Source: Entoloma clypeatum (Eukaryota > Basidiomycota > Agaricomycetes > Agaricales > Entolomataceae). From it: a stretch of 64,000 nt of DNA. Location: NCBI GenBank assembly GCA_963565915.1, contig OY751489.1, forward strand, positions 4,278,001 to 4,342,000, in the 5' to 3' direction. Under the pieces are notes generated by a model that was given only the letters and a program-made list of their open reading frames with translations, ran no database searches and was not told the DNA's origin. Positions 31,148 through 45,374 of the stretch are shown one piece after another (the stretch's first letter is position 1; the number at the start of each line of letters is the position of its first letter). The translations under genes were made by a program, and so were the position numbers.

Positions 31148-33628
31148 ATGCCTATCGACTTCCAAGCTCCTCCCTTTGCACTATGGGTGTCTGTCGCACT
31201 CATGTCGGTCTACGCAATCCGAACCATCAGGCGTTATAAATCCCACAAGTTTCCCCCTGGGCCCAAGGGCATCCCGATACTTGGTAATCTCTTCCAGCTA
31301 TCGACCAAGCCGTGGAAAGAATTTGAGAAGTTGAAGGAACAGTATGGAACGTTACTCACTGCAATAACCGCTTCGTGTTCCGAAGCTGATATCTTTTCAA
31401 TCTAGGTCCTTTGGTGTACCTGACCGTCGCAGGTCAAGGGATCCTTGTCCTCAACACACATGAAGTCGCAGGAGATTTGTTGGATCGCAGGGCGCAAATC
31501 TATAGCGATCGTCCTCGTATGATCTGTAAGTAATAGTCTTATGATGTCTCTGCCAACACCGCCCCCGAATTCATTCCCTTCCATCAACATCCAGTAGTAT
31601 CCGAGATCTTCACAGGTGGGCTTATGGTAGTCTTGGCCCGGTACGGTGAAGTGTGCGTATAGGTCACCCTTTCCTGAAGTGTCTTCCTAGAGTCTTTTCT
31701 TTGGGACTGATGACTTGTATAGTTGGCGGAGAATGCGCCGCGCTGGCCACGAGGCACTCAATAAGACACGCCTAAGCGAATTTTATCCTCTTCACGCAAA
31801 GGAAACTATCAGGCTAATCGATGGCATCCTGCAAAACCCTCGCGGATGGGAAGGTGAATTCCGCCGGTGAGTGTACATCAATCAATAAAATCAAGGGGGT
31901 GAAGCCTTCGCTGACTTGTAAATGCAGAGCGTCGGCATCCACGGTGCTATCTGTCGTATATGATCACCCCACGGTTTCCTCTGTAGAGGACCCCACTGTT
32001 GTGAGGATAAACAGGTTCAGTGACGTAGGAAGCGATTATGGAAGTCCAGGAAGATATCTTGTCGAATTCTTCCCATGGATGAAATACATTCCGTCGTCGA
32101 TGGCGAAATGGAAAAGGGAGGCAGAAGAAGGGTACCAAGAATACTCCAAGCTCTTTCTGGGCATGCTTCGCGAGGTCGAGGACCGAATTGTAACGCGTCA
32201 TATCTGCTCTGTCTTGCTTCCCGTCTCACGCATGCATGCCGCAGAACGAAGGAGACGAACGCCCGAGCTTTGCTGGAACACTGATTCGAGAAAGACAACG
32301 CCACCGCCTGAGTAATCCAGAAGCTGCATGGTTAGCTGCTACGATGTAGTAGGTGTCCTTTTCGATTGTTATCAACTCCGAAACCATACCGACGTTTCCT
32401 CAGTGCGGCAGGGTCAGAAACCGTGAGTGGCTATCATATGCAGCAGCTCCCTAGTTCGCGTATTAGTCACAGACTGCCACCACGATGACTTGGTTCATGC
32501 TAGCCATGATAAGCTATCCAGAGAAGCAAAGAAAGTGCCAGGAAGAGCTGGACCGCGTCATCGGTCGATCTCGTGTTCCTACGCTCAGCGATAGAGATAG
32601 TCTTCCGTATCTCCGTGCTACCATCCGCGAAGCCCTCCGCTGGAGATCCGTTGCCCCTTTTGGTGAGCATCCCTCGACAATTCCAATTAACGTATGTGTA
32701 ACGACTTTCCACGAGTCAGGAGTCCAGCACTATTCAACTGAGGTAACCTTTGGTCATAAAAACGTACATTTCTGACATTTTTGAACATTCGTAGGACGAT
32801 TGGTATCAAGGATATTTCATCCCCAAAGGTACCATGTGTCTGGCCAACATATGGTATGTTGTCCGGAACAGTCTCCGTCACAAGAAAGACTCATGGTCGT
32901 CTGTAGGAGTATCAATCGTGATCGGGCTATTTACGTGTGTAGCGTGTGCTCTCTGGCGCACTAAATAGTAATATCCAGTCTCATACAGGGAGACGACGCG
33001 GATGATTTCAATCCGGATCGCTTTATCGACGAACATGGTCAGCTTTCTGCTGCATTAGCAGATACAAAGGATGGTGGGTGTTTTGTTCTCGCGCAAATCT
33101 AACCTCCCCTGATTAAATCATGTTTTGCCCCTTTTCAGAAGGTAATTGCTCCAAGTCCTCTTTTCACGATCTCAATAAACTTTCGACTCTACCTCCCCGT
33201 ATAGGACACGTATCATTTGTAAGTCGCCGAAAATGATCATCCCTTTGTTCTCATGGCGTCCATCTCTTCTTCAGGGCTTCGGAGCGAGGTATGATTACAA
33301 GACATCTCAGCCCTTGAACTGACTTATGCATAATTCACGATAGAATTTGCCTCGGACGGCACCTGGCGAATAACTCACTCTTCATCAGTATCGCGTCACT
33401 CCTCTGGGCGGTGAATATCTGCCCTGTGAACGACGAAGCAGGGAATCGAATTATCCCAGACACCCTGGAAGCCGCCGACATTGGACTGGTGATGTAAGTT
33501 TGTTCTAACTGTTAGAGATGATGTTTTCACCTTCCTCTAGACGCCCTCTGCCGTTCGAGTGTGTGATCACTCCGCGCTTCCCAGAGGCTGCGGGTATTAT
33601 TGCTCAGACAAAGGAGTTACTCGAGTAG
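31148..33628 (+). CDS. Cytochrome P450, 17 exons including a 3-nt exon
   Basis: 519 residues if spliced as 31148-31346, 31406-31525, 31595-31652, 31723-31866, 31928-32189, 32245-32348, 32404-32422, 32473-32662, 32720-32742, 32795-32853, 32907-32934, 32989-33073, 33139-33141, 33205-33218, 33275-33288, 33344-33493, 33541-33628. All junctions are in phase with canonical sites except the first donor, where GA stands in place of GT. Motifs: N-terminal membrane anchor; KFPPGPKGIPILGN hinge; I-helix AAGSETT; K-helix EALR; heme loop FGFGARICLG with the Cys ligand. An ER-membrane monooxygenase of the Agaricomycete type, next to a sesquiterpene synthase, so a terpenoid-modifying role is likely but inferred. 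The first-donor defect may make it inactive or may be a 1-nt sequence error. Confidence 0.9.
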
Positions 33629-34064
33629 GGAATGTCGGGAGCCGCAGGTATCGAGGTAGTTTCTACTTTCAATAAAGTTACTTTGTATTGTAAATTATAT
33701 CATGCCTTTTTTCATGTTCAATTTCCTCGATCCGTAAGTGAAAATTTAACGGGTCTTACAGCTGAATGCGAAATGATAGGCGGTTGGGAAAAAAAAGTCG
33801 GGTGGGATTGCTGTAAGCAATCAACCGATATCGTGCTGCATCCTCGGCACATGCCGACCCATCCGAATATGACAGAATGGCATCAATTTTTCGATTTCTC
33901 CGATTACCCGGAACTCGGGAGTCATACAACTTACTACAAGTAGCGAAGCAGCTCCATACCACAAGACTTGCGGACAATACTAGGCGAGAGGCCAATTTTT
34001 CCATATCCTTGACAGCCTAATAATTCAATTCGGGACCTACTTGAACAAAACCCGAAATACTGTG

Positions 34065-35462
34065 CTACAGATGCATGCTATGCATGTTTACCAGGGGAAG
34101 GAGCGTTATGATAGCCCAAATCAAACCCGTTAATACGCAGGTAAGAATTCCTGTCGCTAAATGGTTCGAAAGCCAGATGCGATCGACATCCTGACCAGAC
34201 CCAACCTTGGGAAGCATCGGCGTCAATCTCGTCTGCTTAACCTTCCATCCCATATCTCCGAAGTAGCGCCTGGACTCAAAGTGCCAACAGCTGTTAGCTC
34301 GTGCCCAGTTTGCTAAGCTGACTACATATTCCTTGACCTCCTTGTCAACCTCGGGGCTGAACGCCGGAACTTTGCTCATGAGTGACAGGAACTCATCCTG
34401 GGTCGCATAGTGGTATTTACACGCCCACACCATCGCTCCTTCGAGGTCCATCTTGTACTGATGCATAGCAATCGTCAAAATGTTGCAACGATCGTCGCCG
34501 ACCGCCTGTTCCTTGTTGTATGATGCCATGTCCTTGAAAAGATGAGTGTAGAATATCCATATGAAAAACCTCGAGGAGACTTACATTATCGATAATAATC
34601 ATGTCCACAATGTGTTGCTGCAATTGACAGACCACCGGGTGGTAAAAAGCCTCGTCCGGAAGGTTCAGGTGGAGTTCGCATGGAAAGAACGACGGCAAAA
34701 CGCCTATGTTGGGTCGGCGGAGGTCAAGGTATTCTTCAACTGTCCGAATCTTATCGCTATCGCGGTCCTCTGCTTGGATCACAAGAGACTCCAGATAGTC
34801 GATGAACTGTTCCAGGAAGTGCTTCACTGAGCTGGGAGACCCAGGCGTCACATCCAGTTCCCAAAATCTGTGGACGCATCAGACTCATCTATATCATCTG
34901 GATGAGCAATGCCATATGGCGCTACAGACTCTCTTGCGATTTGGCCCAGAAGATGCTCGCCCTCCGGACGCGGCCTGTGCGGATTCTTCATCGCGTCGAC
35001 CATGATATCTACCATTTCGCGGATGACATGTGGAGCTACGCCGTCGGTGAATTCGTCGATGACGAAGAAAAAATTCATGAGATCGCAGCCAATCCGCAAA
35101 TATTCTGGGAAGAGCGAACAAAACTCCAGTCAGTATCCCCTTCAAATCCAAATTACATCAAGTTGAAAACCTTTCGGTGCTTCCGGATAGGCCAAAGCGG
35201 CGAGACGACCTATTGGCACCATTCTAAAAATGGAAAAAAGAACGCAAGCCTGCCACGCACTAGCATCACACAGGTTGATCATCTTCTTCCAGCGGTCATT
35301 CACAGCGAAGTTGCCGAATTTGAAGATCCAAGCTTTCGAATCTGCACTGATCTCTTCGTAGTGTAGATTAATCTGCCGCGGCCATGGCCATTTCTCCATG
35401 GTGTTGGGGATATACAACATGCCCTGTTCCTGTTGTTGACGTTTGCTAAATTCCAGGCCCAT
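34065..35462 (-). CDS. Sesquiterpene synthase-type class I terpene synthase
   Basis: Five exons: 35462-35261, 35209-35171, 35104-34930, 34867-34585, 34532-34065; introns 51-66 nt, all in phase (third donor is GTCTGT); 388 residues. Family marks: WPWPR near the start, RLAALAYP, the first metal site in FVIDEFTD (D-E-x-x-D), the NSE triad NDMASYNKE, followed by GDDRCNIL, and the C-terminal ESRRYFG and KQTR segment. Such enzymes ionise farnesyl diphosphate with three magnesium ions and cyclise it. The last about 40 residues are unusual: after LLPK-like PMLPK comes a hydrophobic run of about 22 residues that looks like a membrane helix, while fungal relatives normally end near that point. The gene is divergent from a P450 relic downstream of its start and lies 3' of the intact P450. 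Product not predictable. Confidence 0.93.
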
Positions 35463-35559
35463 GGCGAACGTTGCTTAGGAAGAAGTTTGCCAGACGAGGA
35501 GAGAAAACGAGTAGAAATGGTGCCTCTTCAGAGACTGCTGCATTCTATTTTATGGAAAA

Positions 35560-35800
35560 GGTGTGCACGCCAAATCACCCCCGAGTCCACCCTATCAATA
35601 TACATCCATTCCCTATCAACACGCATCCATTTCTTTGACAGATCTTCCCCTCCGACAACGAGTAACAATGTGCATGTCTTGGTTACATGGGCAAATGGAG
35701 TGAAATCTCAATGCTGATGAATAGCCGCTATCTTCCTTTTCAGATTTCCGGACCGCTGCGGGGTAAATTCTAGGTCCAAGTCTAATTCCAGTCCAATGAA
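35560..35800 (+). repeat. Duplicated promoter segment of the P450
   Basis: Resembles 30640-30990 upstream of the intact P450, for example TTCCGGACCGCT, then AAATTCTAGGTCCAAGTCTAA. It marks the second copy of the synthase-P450 unit. Confidence 0.7.
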
Positions 35801-35817
35801 GGGCTCTTTACGCGCTG

Positions 35818-36385
35818 CGTAATAATATTAATGTCTCGTCTGAGACGGTGCGGATGATTTCATTCCAGATCGCTTTATCGACAAACACTGTAGACACTTT
35901 TCTGCTGCATTAGCAGATACAAAGGATGGGTGTTTTGTTATCGCGCAGATTGGCGTCCCCTGGATAAATCCTTTCTTCAAGATTCAATATTGAAGTTTAC
36001 CGCGCGTAGGACACGCATCATTTGTAAGTCACCGAAGATGCGCATCACCTTCTGTTCAATGTTCATGACATCCATCTTTTCCCAAGCCCTTCAAGGAGCG
36101 AGGTATGACCACAAGACTTCTCAGCGCCTGAACTGACCCATGACTCGGATTCAAGATAGAGTTTTCTTCGGACGTCACCTGGTGGATGACTCACTCTTCA
36201 TCGATGTCCGAGTCGTGTCGCTCCTCTAAGCAGATGTCCGCCCTGTGAAGGATGAAGCGGGGAAACAGATTATCCCAGACACAAATCTCTAGACGTCCTC
36301 TACTACCGTTCAATTGTGTGACCTCGCCGCGGCCGTTCCCAGAGTATTATTGCTCATACGAAAGAGTACTCGAGTAAGGAATGTC
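35818..36385 (+). pseudogene. P450 relic (exons 12-17)
   Basis: Colinear with 32960-33640 of the intact P450 through the last six exons and the sequence after the stop (GGAATGTCGGGAG). The intact heme loop ATTTGC is GTTTTC here, so the heme-binding Cys is gone; several small deletions break the frame, and the region of the 3-nt exon is lost. The part upstream joins directly to the duplicated promoter segment, so exons 1-11 were removed by an internal deletion of about 1.8 kb. Confidence 0.85.
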
Positions 36386-36891
36386 GGGAGTCTCGGGGTT
36401 ATCGACGAACAGAAAAGTAGTTACTCTCTTGTATCATGAATCATATCGTGCTTTTCCATGTGTCCAAGTTCGCCTTCCTCGATTGACGGAAAAGTCGACA
36501 TTTGGGTCGCTCTCTGTTGGTTTTGTCACCCCTTCTTGCCCCTAGTCTTGTCAGAGGAACTGAAGCTTCCTCTGGTGATGGGCACAAGCGCCACATTCAA
36601 ATTGACGAAGGAACGATTGGGACCTACAGTGCACACGCCGTCCAGGGGTCAAGTTGACTTTCAACGCGCCGACCGACCAGTCAAAGTCAGGCCAGGAAAA
36701 CAAGTAGATTGCCGAAAGGGATCCTCCTAGGGTCAGGCTGTACGCCAAAGGCATGGAGTCATTACCCATTGAACGAAAGACTCCCGAACTGTTTTGTTGG
36801 GTAATATTGGGTTCACGAAATAACGGCAATTTCTTCAACAGGGCAGTGGCAAAAGCACACCGGTACATACGCATTGGATTGCCGCCAAGAA
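36386..36891. other. Intergenic stretch, no gene supported
   Basis: The long minus-strand ORF here is the run-on of the AFG2 terminal exons read without splicing. Nothing else seen. Confidence 0.4.
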
Positions 36892-39899
<3,008 letters not shown>

Positions 39900-40068
39900 A
39901 AACGTTTAGGGCCTATAAGCTCTATCCCATTAACGATCTCGCATGGCAGGTAATACGCGCGTGTAAACGAGACCTACAGGGTAGAATTCAAGTGACAGAA
40001 ATAATCGATCTTTAGACTCCGACAATCGACCACAACATCGCCTTCATCACTCTTGGACGCGTCGAGGA

Positions 40069-41958
40069 ATGCGGGTCGGTTGGAAATGTGGACTGTTTCT
40101 GTGCTTGAGTCGATGTTTCTCAGCGCTTGCAACAGAACAATTTGATGAACAGCTCAGACTCAAGTCCTTGCGCGACGGCAAAGTCCTCTCGACTTTCACC
40201 TTCACAACGCTACAACGTGGGGCATCTCCCAGAAATCCACAAACCCTTGACTCGGACGATGTTTGTGCGTAGTTTTGAGGCCTTACAGGTACTGGTGCTG
40301 AGATTTTCGATAAGCTCAACACTACACCGTATTTCCCTTGGCTTTGGGGCAAATCCTTCGGGAATATGCCGTGTCAGAGCTTCATCTCACTTTGAACGCG
40401 GGCAACTGGAAGTACGATCGCTGGGGATACCCAGATGAGCCTGGAGTAGGGACAGGTGCGGAGTTGTGGGCATGGATGGGGGACGGTGTACACGGGAGGT
40501 GAGTGTCACTTCAATGTTCCACTACTCTAACATCTAATGTTTCCCCCTCTGAAGCGTAGATGACCGCTGGAAAGGCCTGCGTAACGCTCTAGCCGGATTG
40601 TTTTGCGCGTCTCTTGGGGCACTTGATGAACAACGAACCACTTCACCCGTGCTCTCGTTCCAGCCAGAAGGCAGCCTCCCCGATTGGGGCGTACCTCATC
40701 AACTCCGGCACGCGTCGCTTCCTTCAGAGCATGTCTGCACGGAGAATTTAACCCCATTCCTGAAACTCTTGCCGTGCAAAGCCCTTTCAGGCATTGCAAG
40801 CCTCCTGAATCCACATCGCTTGTTTGATGCCGACTGGCACGGAATGAGTATCCACGTACTATGGCATAAACATGATGGCATCGAGGTCCGCCTGGTTTTC
40901 CAGTCCATATTAGATCCTGTGCGTGCATCGCTGGGTCGGAAGCAAGGTCCGTTCCTCCGAACCTATCATGGTTTCAATCGATAGATAAGCTATCTATCTC
41001 AGATTGGTCCCTTAGGAGTCTGTTTGAACGGACGATTGACAGAACATGCCCAGTAGCCCAGTCAAGTCGTATTGATGTCGCCTTACCTGTTTCCGGAGCC
41101 TACAGGATAAACCCAGAACCGCAAGTGGTCGAGGCAGGCCATGCAATTTTCGATGTTGCAGGCTGTGAGAGCTCAGCCTCTTCTCCTAAAAGCCCCCACT
41201 CACGAGCCTTTAGTGGAGAAACCTCTCGACGTTGGTATGCAATGGCGGGAGGCCTTCCAATATCGTAGGTGGTGGTTTGTCCGCATCGGGTCTCCGGCTG
41301 ATCTCCTTTAGCACCGGATTTCGATTCTCCTACGCTCCCACTCTCCGTTCAACGAACACTGAGAGGTTCAAGTCAAGCACTTGGCAAGCTCTCAGTCGTA
41401 ATGAAGAATCATTTGACTACACCGTTGAACGTCACATACTTGGAGACCATGCCTTGGCATGTACAGTTCTATCTCCATACATTGAAGGTCTACGTCGACG
41501 GTTCCCGCAACGGTAGGTATCCGACCCTTTCCGACATTCTATTGTTCACCCCTGGTCTAGATGACATCATGTCGGATATCAATTATATCCCTGCCTTGCC
41601 CCGCGCCCGACCGACTACTTTTCAATCCGTCCTGGCCCTACCACCACAAGGGAGGGTCGAGTTCACAATGGAGGTCGCCAAAGCCTTCCTTCGCTATACG
41701 GAGCACCCTCCCGACGCCCAACGCGGATGGGACCTTCCCCCTGCCATGTTTTCCCTTCTTGATCCCGTGAGCAACAGCTCACTGGATCATGCCATCAAAA
41801 GGCGACTATACACTTCAACTATCCTCGTCGATTTGGCCACACCAGACTTTAGCATGCCATACAACGTGATCATCTTTACCTGCTCATTGATTGCTTTCCT
41901 CTTTGGAAGCGTGTTCAATCTCCTCACGAGAAAATTTGCGATAGTCCGTATAACATAG
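40069..41958 (+). CDS. GPI16: GPI transamidase component GPI16 / PIG-T
   Basis: Six exons: 40069-40264, 40315-40498, 40555-40946, 41003-41230, 41312-41512, 41561-41958; 532 residues. Introns 48-81 nt; all in phase, the fourth with a weak GTTGGT donor. A signal peptide (about 20 residues) is followed by EQLRLKSLRDGKV, FTFTTLQRG, QHYTVFPLALGQILREY, ELHLTLNAGNWKYDRWGY, GTGAELWAWM, LSVQRTLRGSS, LETMPWHVQFYLHT, FLRYTEHPPDAQRGWDLPPA and a C-terminal membrane helix after TPDFSMPYN. The protein is a lumenal subunit of the ER GPI transamidase, contacting GPI8 and the substrate. Its ATG is 170 bp from the divergent AFG2 start, so they may share a promoter. Confidence 0.95.
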
Positions 41959-43631
41959 AAAGCAAAGTTTGCTGTATCGCCGAGTCGGAAGTCATTTCCA
42001 GACACGGCGTGTGGGTATCGCGTGATTTACGGAAGCTGGTCAAGAGCTATCACGGAGATGAAGGTGATAGCGTATCACAGAGTAGTTTCCCATCGTGAGG
42101 TTTTTCCTTGGACAGATTTCCTGAAGAAGGTGGGGTTCACTCAACTATCGCTAGAACAATACCATGTCTGGATTGCGTTACTCCATCGAACCAGATAAGG
42201 ACTCACAACTTTTCAAGAATCCCTTTCAAGCACCGATCGATTTCTGATTGTAAGGGTCGATGGACGGCCAAATTCCCTTCATCCGAGAAGTCATTCACTG
42301 TGAAAATCGGGCATTTTTGGGATTCGGTATATGTGGTCGTCAGGTGCGGAATTTAGATCAACGCCACGGGCAACATAACACGGAAATCTCCCTCTTGGAT
42401 CAAAACATGGCCTGGATCCTAAGACTCAAGCAATTCGCGAGCGCTTCGCGGTCCATACCAGGTCTATATACCAGTCCAAATGATGCCGCTTGAGACTAAG
42501 TGAATATGTATGATGCGAAACATAGACTTCTTTCTTATCGCTGCCACTTCTTGATCCAGCCAACCCTGGGCCATGTGCCTTACTTGTAAGTTATTGACAA
42601 GGGAAACCACGAAGTTCGAAAAGAAGGGCCTGTAAGTAGGCCGAAAGCCATCCTCAAATAACGAGATCGTGCGCAAAACCCAGCGTTTCTTGAAAGATGT
42701 CCGGCTTGTGTCATCAGATGGCTGCTGCATCCAGGCACATTGAGTGTCTCCCAAACCGTCATCGCGTCATCAAACGAAACTTGAGGGAAAAGATGAGAGA
42801 AATAATTTGTCCCATGTGGTCCCACGCTGAGTCTTGGCCCAACTCGTTTCGAGTTATGATTCCGAAATGTGCACAATGATCGCACGTCGCGTTTAAATAA
42901 TGGGAAGCCGAAGAGCATAAATAGGCGACAGCCGCAGGCAAGGATGGCTGGAATACTATAGTGTCCTGCCCCTCTGGCCGTCGACCCCAAACCAACAACT
43001 CCGTGCTCTACCGTGACCTGGAGGCTAGGCTCTCTTTCTCGTTTTCTCTCATTCCGATAGTACTGAAACCATGTGTCGACGCATCGCGTAAGTTGGCTTT
43101 CTGGGTTGAATGCACCACCAACCTCGAATCATTCTGACCTTGCCGCCGCCCCTCCCAGTGAAGGCACGAGATGGGCACGCTGTGGAGTACGTTACTCATC
43201 CCCTGCCGTGATCAGTGGCAGTTCCGTTGACCGGACCCGCCTTTGCTGCTGACAGCACTTCCAACGGCATATGGTAATCGCCATTGTCGACTGCAACTCC
43301 TACCGCTGCGAACGCAGTTATTTCCACCCTCCGGAATGTCGGCCACCCCAGTGCCGATGTGTTAATGTCTGCTGATATATCAACCGTCATATTCCGAGCA
43401 TTGTCTGATTTTGACATAGGTTTATGGCGAAGAGATCCAGAAAGATATAGACAGGGTGGACGAGTACTGCTGGGCATGTCGAGCAGCACAGGAGCGAGCA
43501 GCCCGCATTGCCTCATGATTGTTTCTTCTTGACCGTCCTTGCCACTCTCTATACCCACGCTACCAAGAAGCTAGTCATCTCACAAAGTATTCTACACACT
43601 GGAATCAATATGTATTTTTACACCTCTCACC
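41959..43631. other. Intergenic stretch before the gap, no gene supported
   Basis: Only short ORFs without domains on either strand. A gene hidden by many introns, or reaching into the gap, cannot be excluded. Confidence 0.35.
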
Positions 43632-43831
43632 NNNNNNNNNNNNNNNNNNNNNNNNNNNNNNNNNNNNNNNNNNNNNNNNNNNNNNNNNNNNNNNNNNNNN
43701 NNNNNNNNNNNNNNNNNNNNNNNNNNNNNNNNNNNNNNNNNNNNNNNNNNNNNNNNNNNNNNNNNNNNNNNNNNNNNNNNNNNNNNNNNNNNNNNNNNNN
43801 NNNNNNNNNNNNNNNNNNNNNNNNNNNNNNN
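43632..43831. other. Assembly gap (200 N)
   Basis: Exactly 200 N, likely a placeholder of unknown true size. It removes the 3' end of RCE1. Confidence 0.98.
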
Positions 43832-44832
43832 AGCCTGTGCGGAGGAAGAGGTACGAACAGTGAAAGCCGAAGATGGTCGTGTACAAAAATTGGAAGGCTT
43901 GGTTGGGGTTGTTTGATTTTAAGGGCGGGAAAAATACGCTGAGAAGGACACGTACTGCTTATAGCGATTGCGGTTTTGGCAGCGCTGGCGGTTCGTCCGC
44001 GACGATTGAATGTGTCCCATGCATGATGGACATGTGCTGTCAACGAAGGGTTTAGAGTAGGGATTCAGTGAGTCTTACTAAAGATTTGACGTACCAAGGC
44101 CGAAGGACAGAGGACCGAAGAAAATCATACGTGGCCTGGAAGCACCTGACATATGATATACCGAGAGAACGCACGACCTGAAGACGATTTCTTCTGTTAT
44201 AGGTGCCATGATATAGTTTCTGATTCCCTGCCAGCAGAAAATCCTCTGTACGACGTCGTTCTTGAGGGACCAATTCTTTTGAAATGGCAAGTAACCCCCC
44301 AAGTATCCAGCGAAGAGGGGCCCAAGAAATAATATAGGCGTAACGAGGTGGGGGTATATCTGGTCCGCGTCAATGTAAACCTTGAAACCGAGCCGGGTAA
44401 TCGTCAGGTCAAGGGCAAGGTCAAACCCCTGCAATGGCCATGTTAGAAAGTTTCACTATATAACAATGAAGCACTTGCGTCGACGCTATCCCCCACGAAT
44501 TGCCTCAATAACGCGAAAACCATCCCGCAACATAGAATGGTGGCAAAGGCTGCGGCCACCAACCGAGCACGTATGACGTCGGGGTCGTCTCTCCAGCGTT
44601 CATTTGACTGCCTCTCGCGCATGCCGTTCTCAGACCGCACGGGCTGCTTGGCGAACGCAAGTCGGGCATTCCTGGAAATATACAGCGACCCAACGTAGGA
44701 CGAGGCGAAAAGGAATGTGAGGCCGTGAGCTGAGGCAGTCGAGAGGGGTGGTGTGGGGAAAACGAGTGGCATTGCCGGGACTCCTGGTTGGGCCAGATGG
44801 TGGTCAATGGACACGACCTGTCGGGCCACCAT
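43832..44832 (-). CDS. RCE1: CAAX prenyl protease 2 (type II), 3' end lost in gap
   Basis: Exons 44832-44479, 44428-44095, 44036-43956 and 43897 into the gap; all in phase. The membrane-embedded glutamate protease signature is PITEEIVFRSCVL (E-E-x-x-x-R) and the later histidine motif FGLAHVHHAWD; then FQFLYTTIFGFHCSYLFLRTG, as in fungal Rce1. It removes the -AAX tripeptide from prenylated proteins such as Ras in the ER. The first intron needs the donor GCAAGT (GC-AG type, perfect apart from C) to keep frame. The N-terminal about 118 residues include two hydrophobic segments. The last exon and its helices are missing because of the gap. Confidence 0.93.
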
Positions 44833-45374
44833 GCATAATGGCGGCGGAGATGGGTCACGGCCGACGGTAAAACGTTCCGGAGCGTCGGATCACTCACGTG
44901 GAAATCACGAGCTTCGCGTTTCTCTCTAGACGTGACCTGGAACCACTGCGGCTTCGATTTCTTCCTCAACTTCAAGACCTGGGTAAACTCAACTTGCATC
45001 TCAATGTTCGCCCGGCGTTGAAGTAAAGGATTCTAGGACACGCGTTTCACAGTTTCATCAGTTGCGGATTGTTTCCTTTCCCTGGACGGTTTCGAAGAGT
45101 CGAACGGTGGATAGTGTGGAGGCTAGGTCGTGAAGCGTGAAGGGACCTTGGAGTCGGTCAGGTAGTTGGGAACCACGCCTTTCCGGAGAGAAGTCGCACA
45201 AGTTCTTCGGTGATCACTTCCCTTTGTCCTTCAGGTGGCGTGCCTTTCATCGGCGAATTCATAAAGACCCAGTGATCTCTTTGCCAAAAAAAAAAAACAT
45301 TCAAAGGACCCACATTCATCGTCTATTCCCCCACAACCACCTAGACCCTACCTCGCCTTTTTGCTCAGTAAACA
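44833..45374. other. Divergent intergenic region
   Basis: Lies between the starts of RCE1 (minus) and the small nuclear-type protein (plus). A short A run is near 45288. No gene seen. Confidence 0.45.

Noticed and set aside
33632..33943. ORF after the P450 stop
   Set aside because: It follows the P450 3' end, has no family features, and resembles the sequence after the P450 relic at 36385, which is non-coding there.
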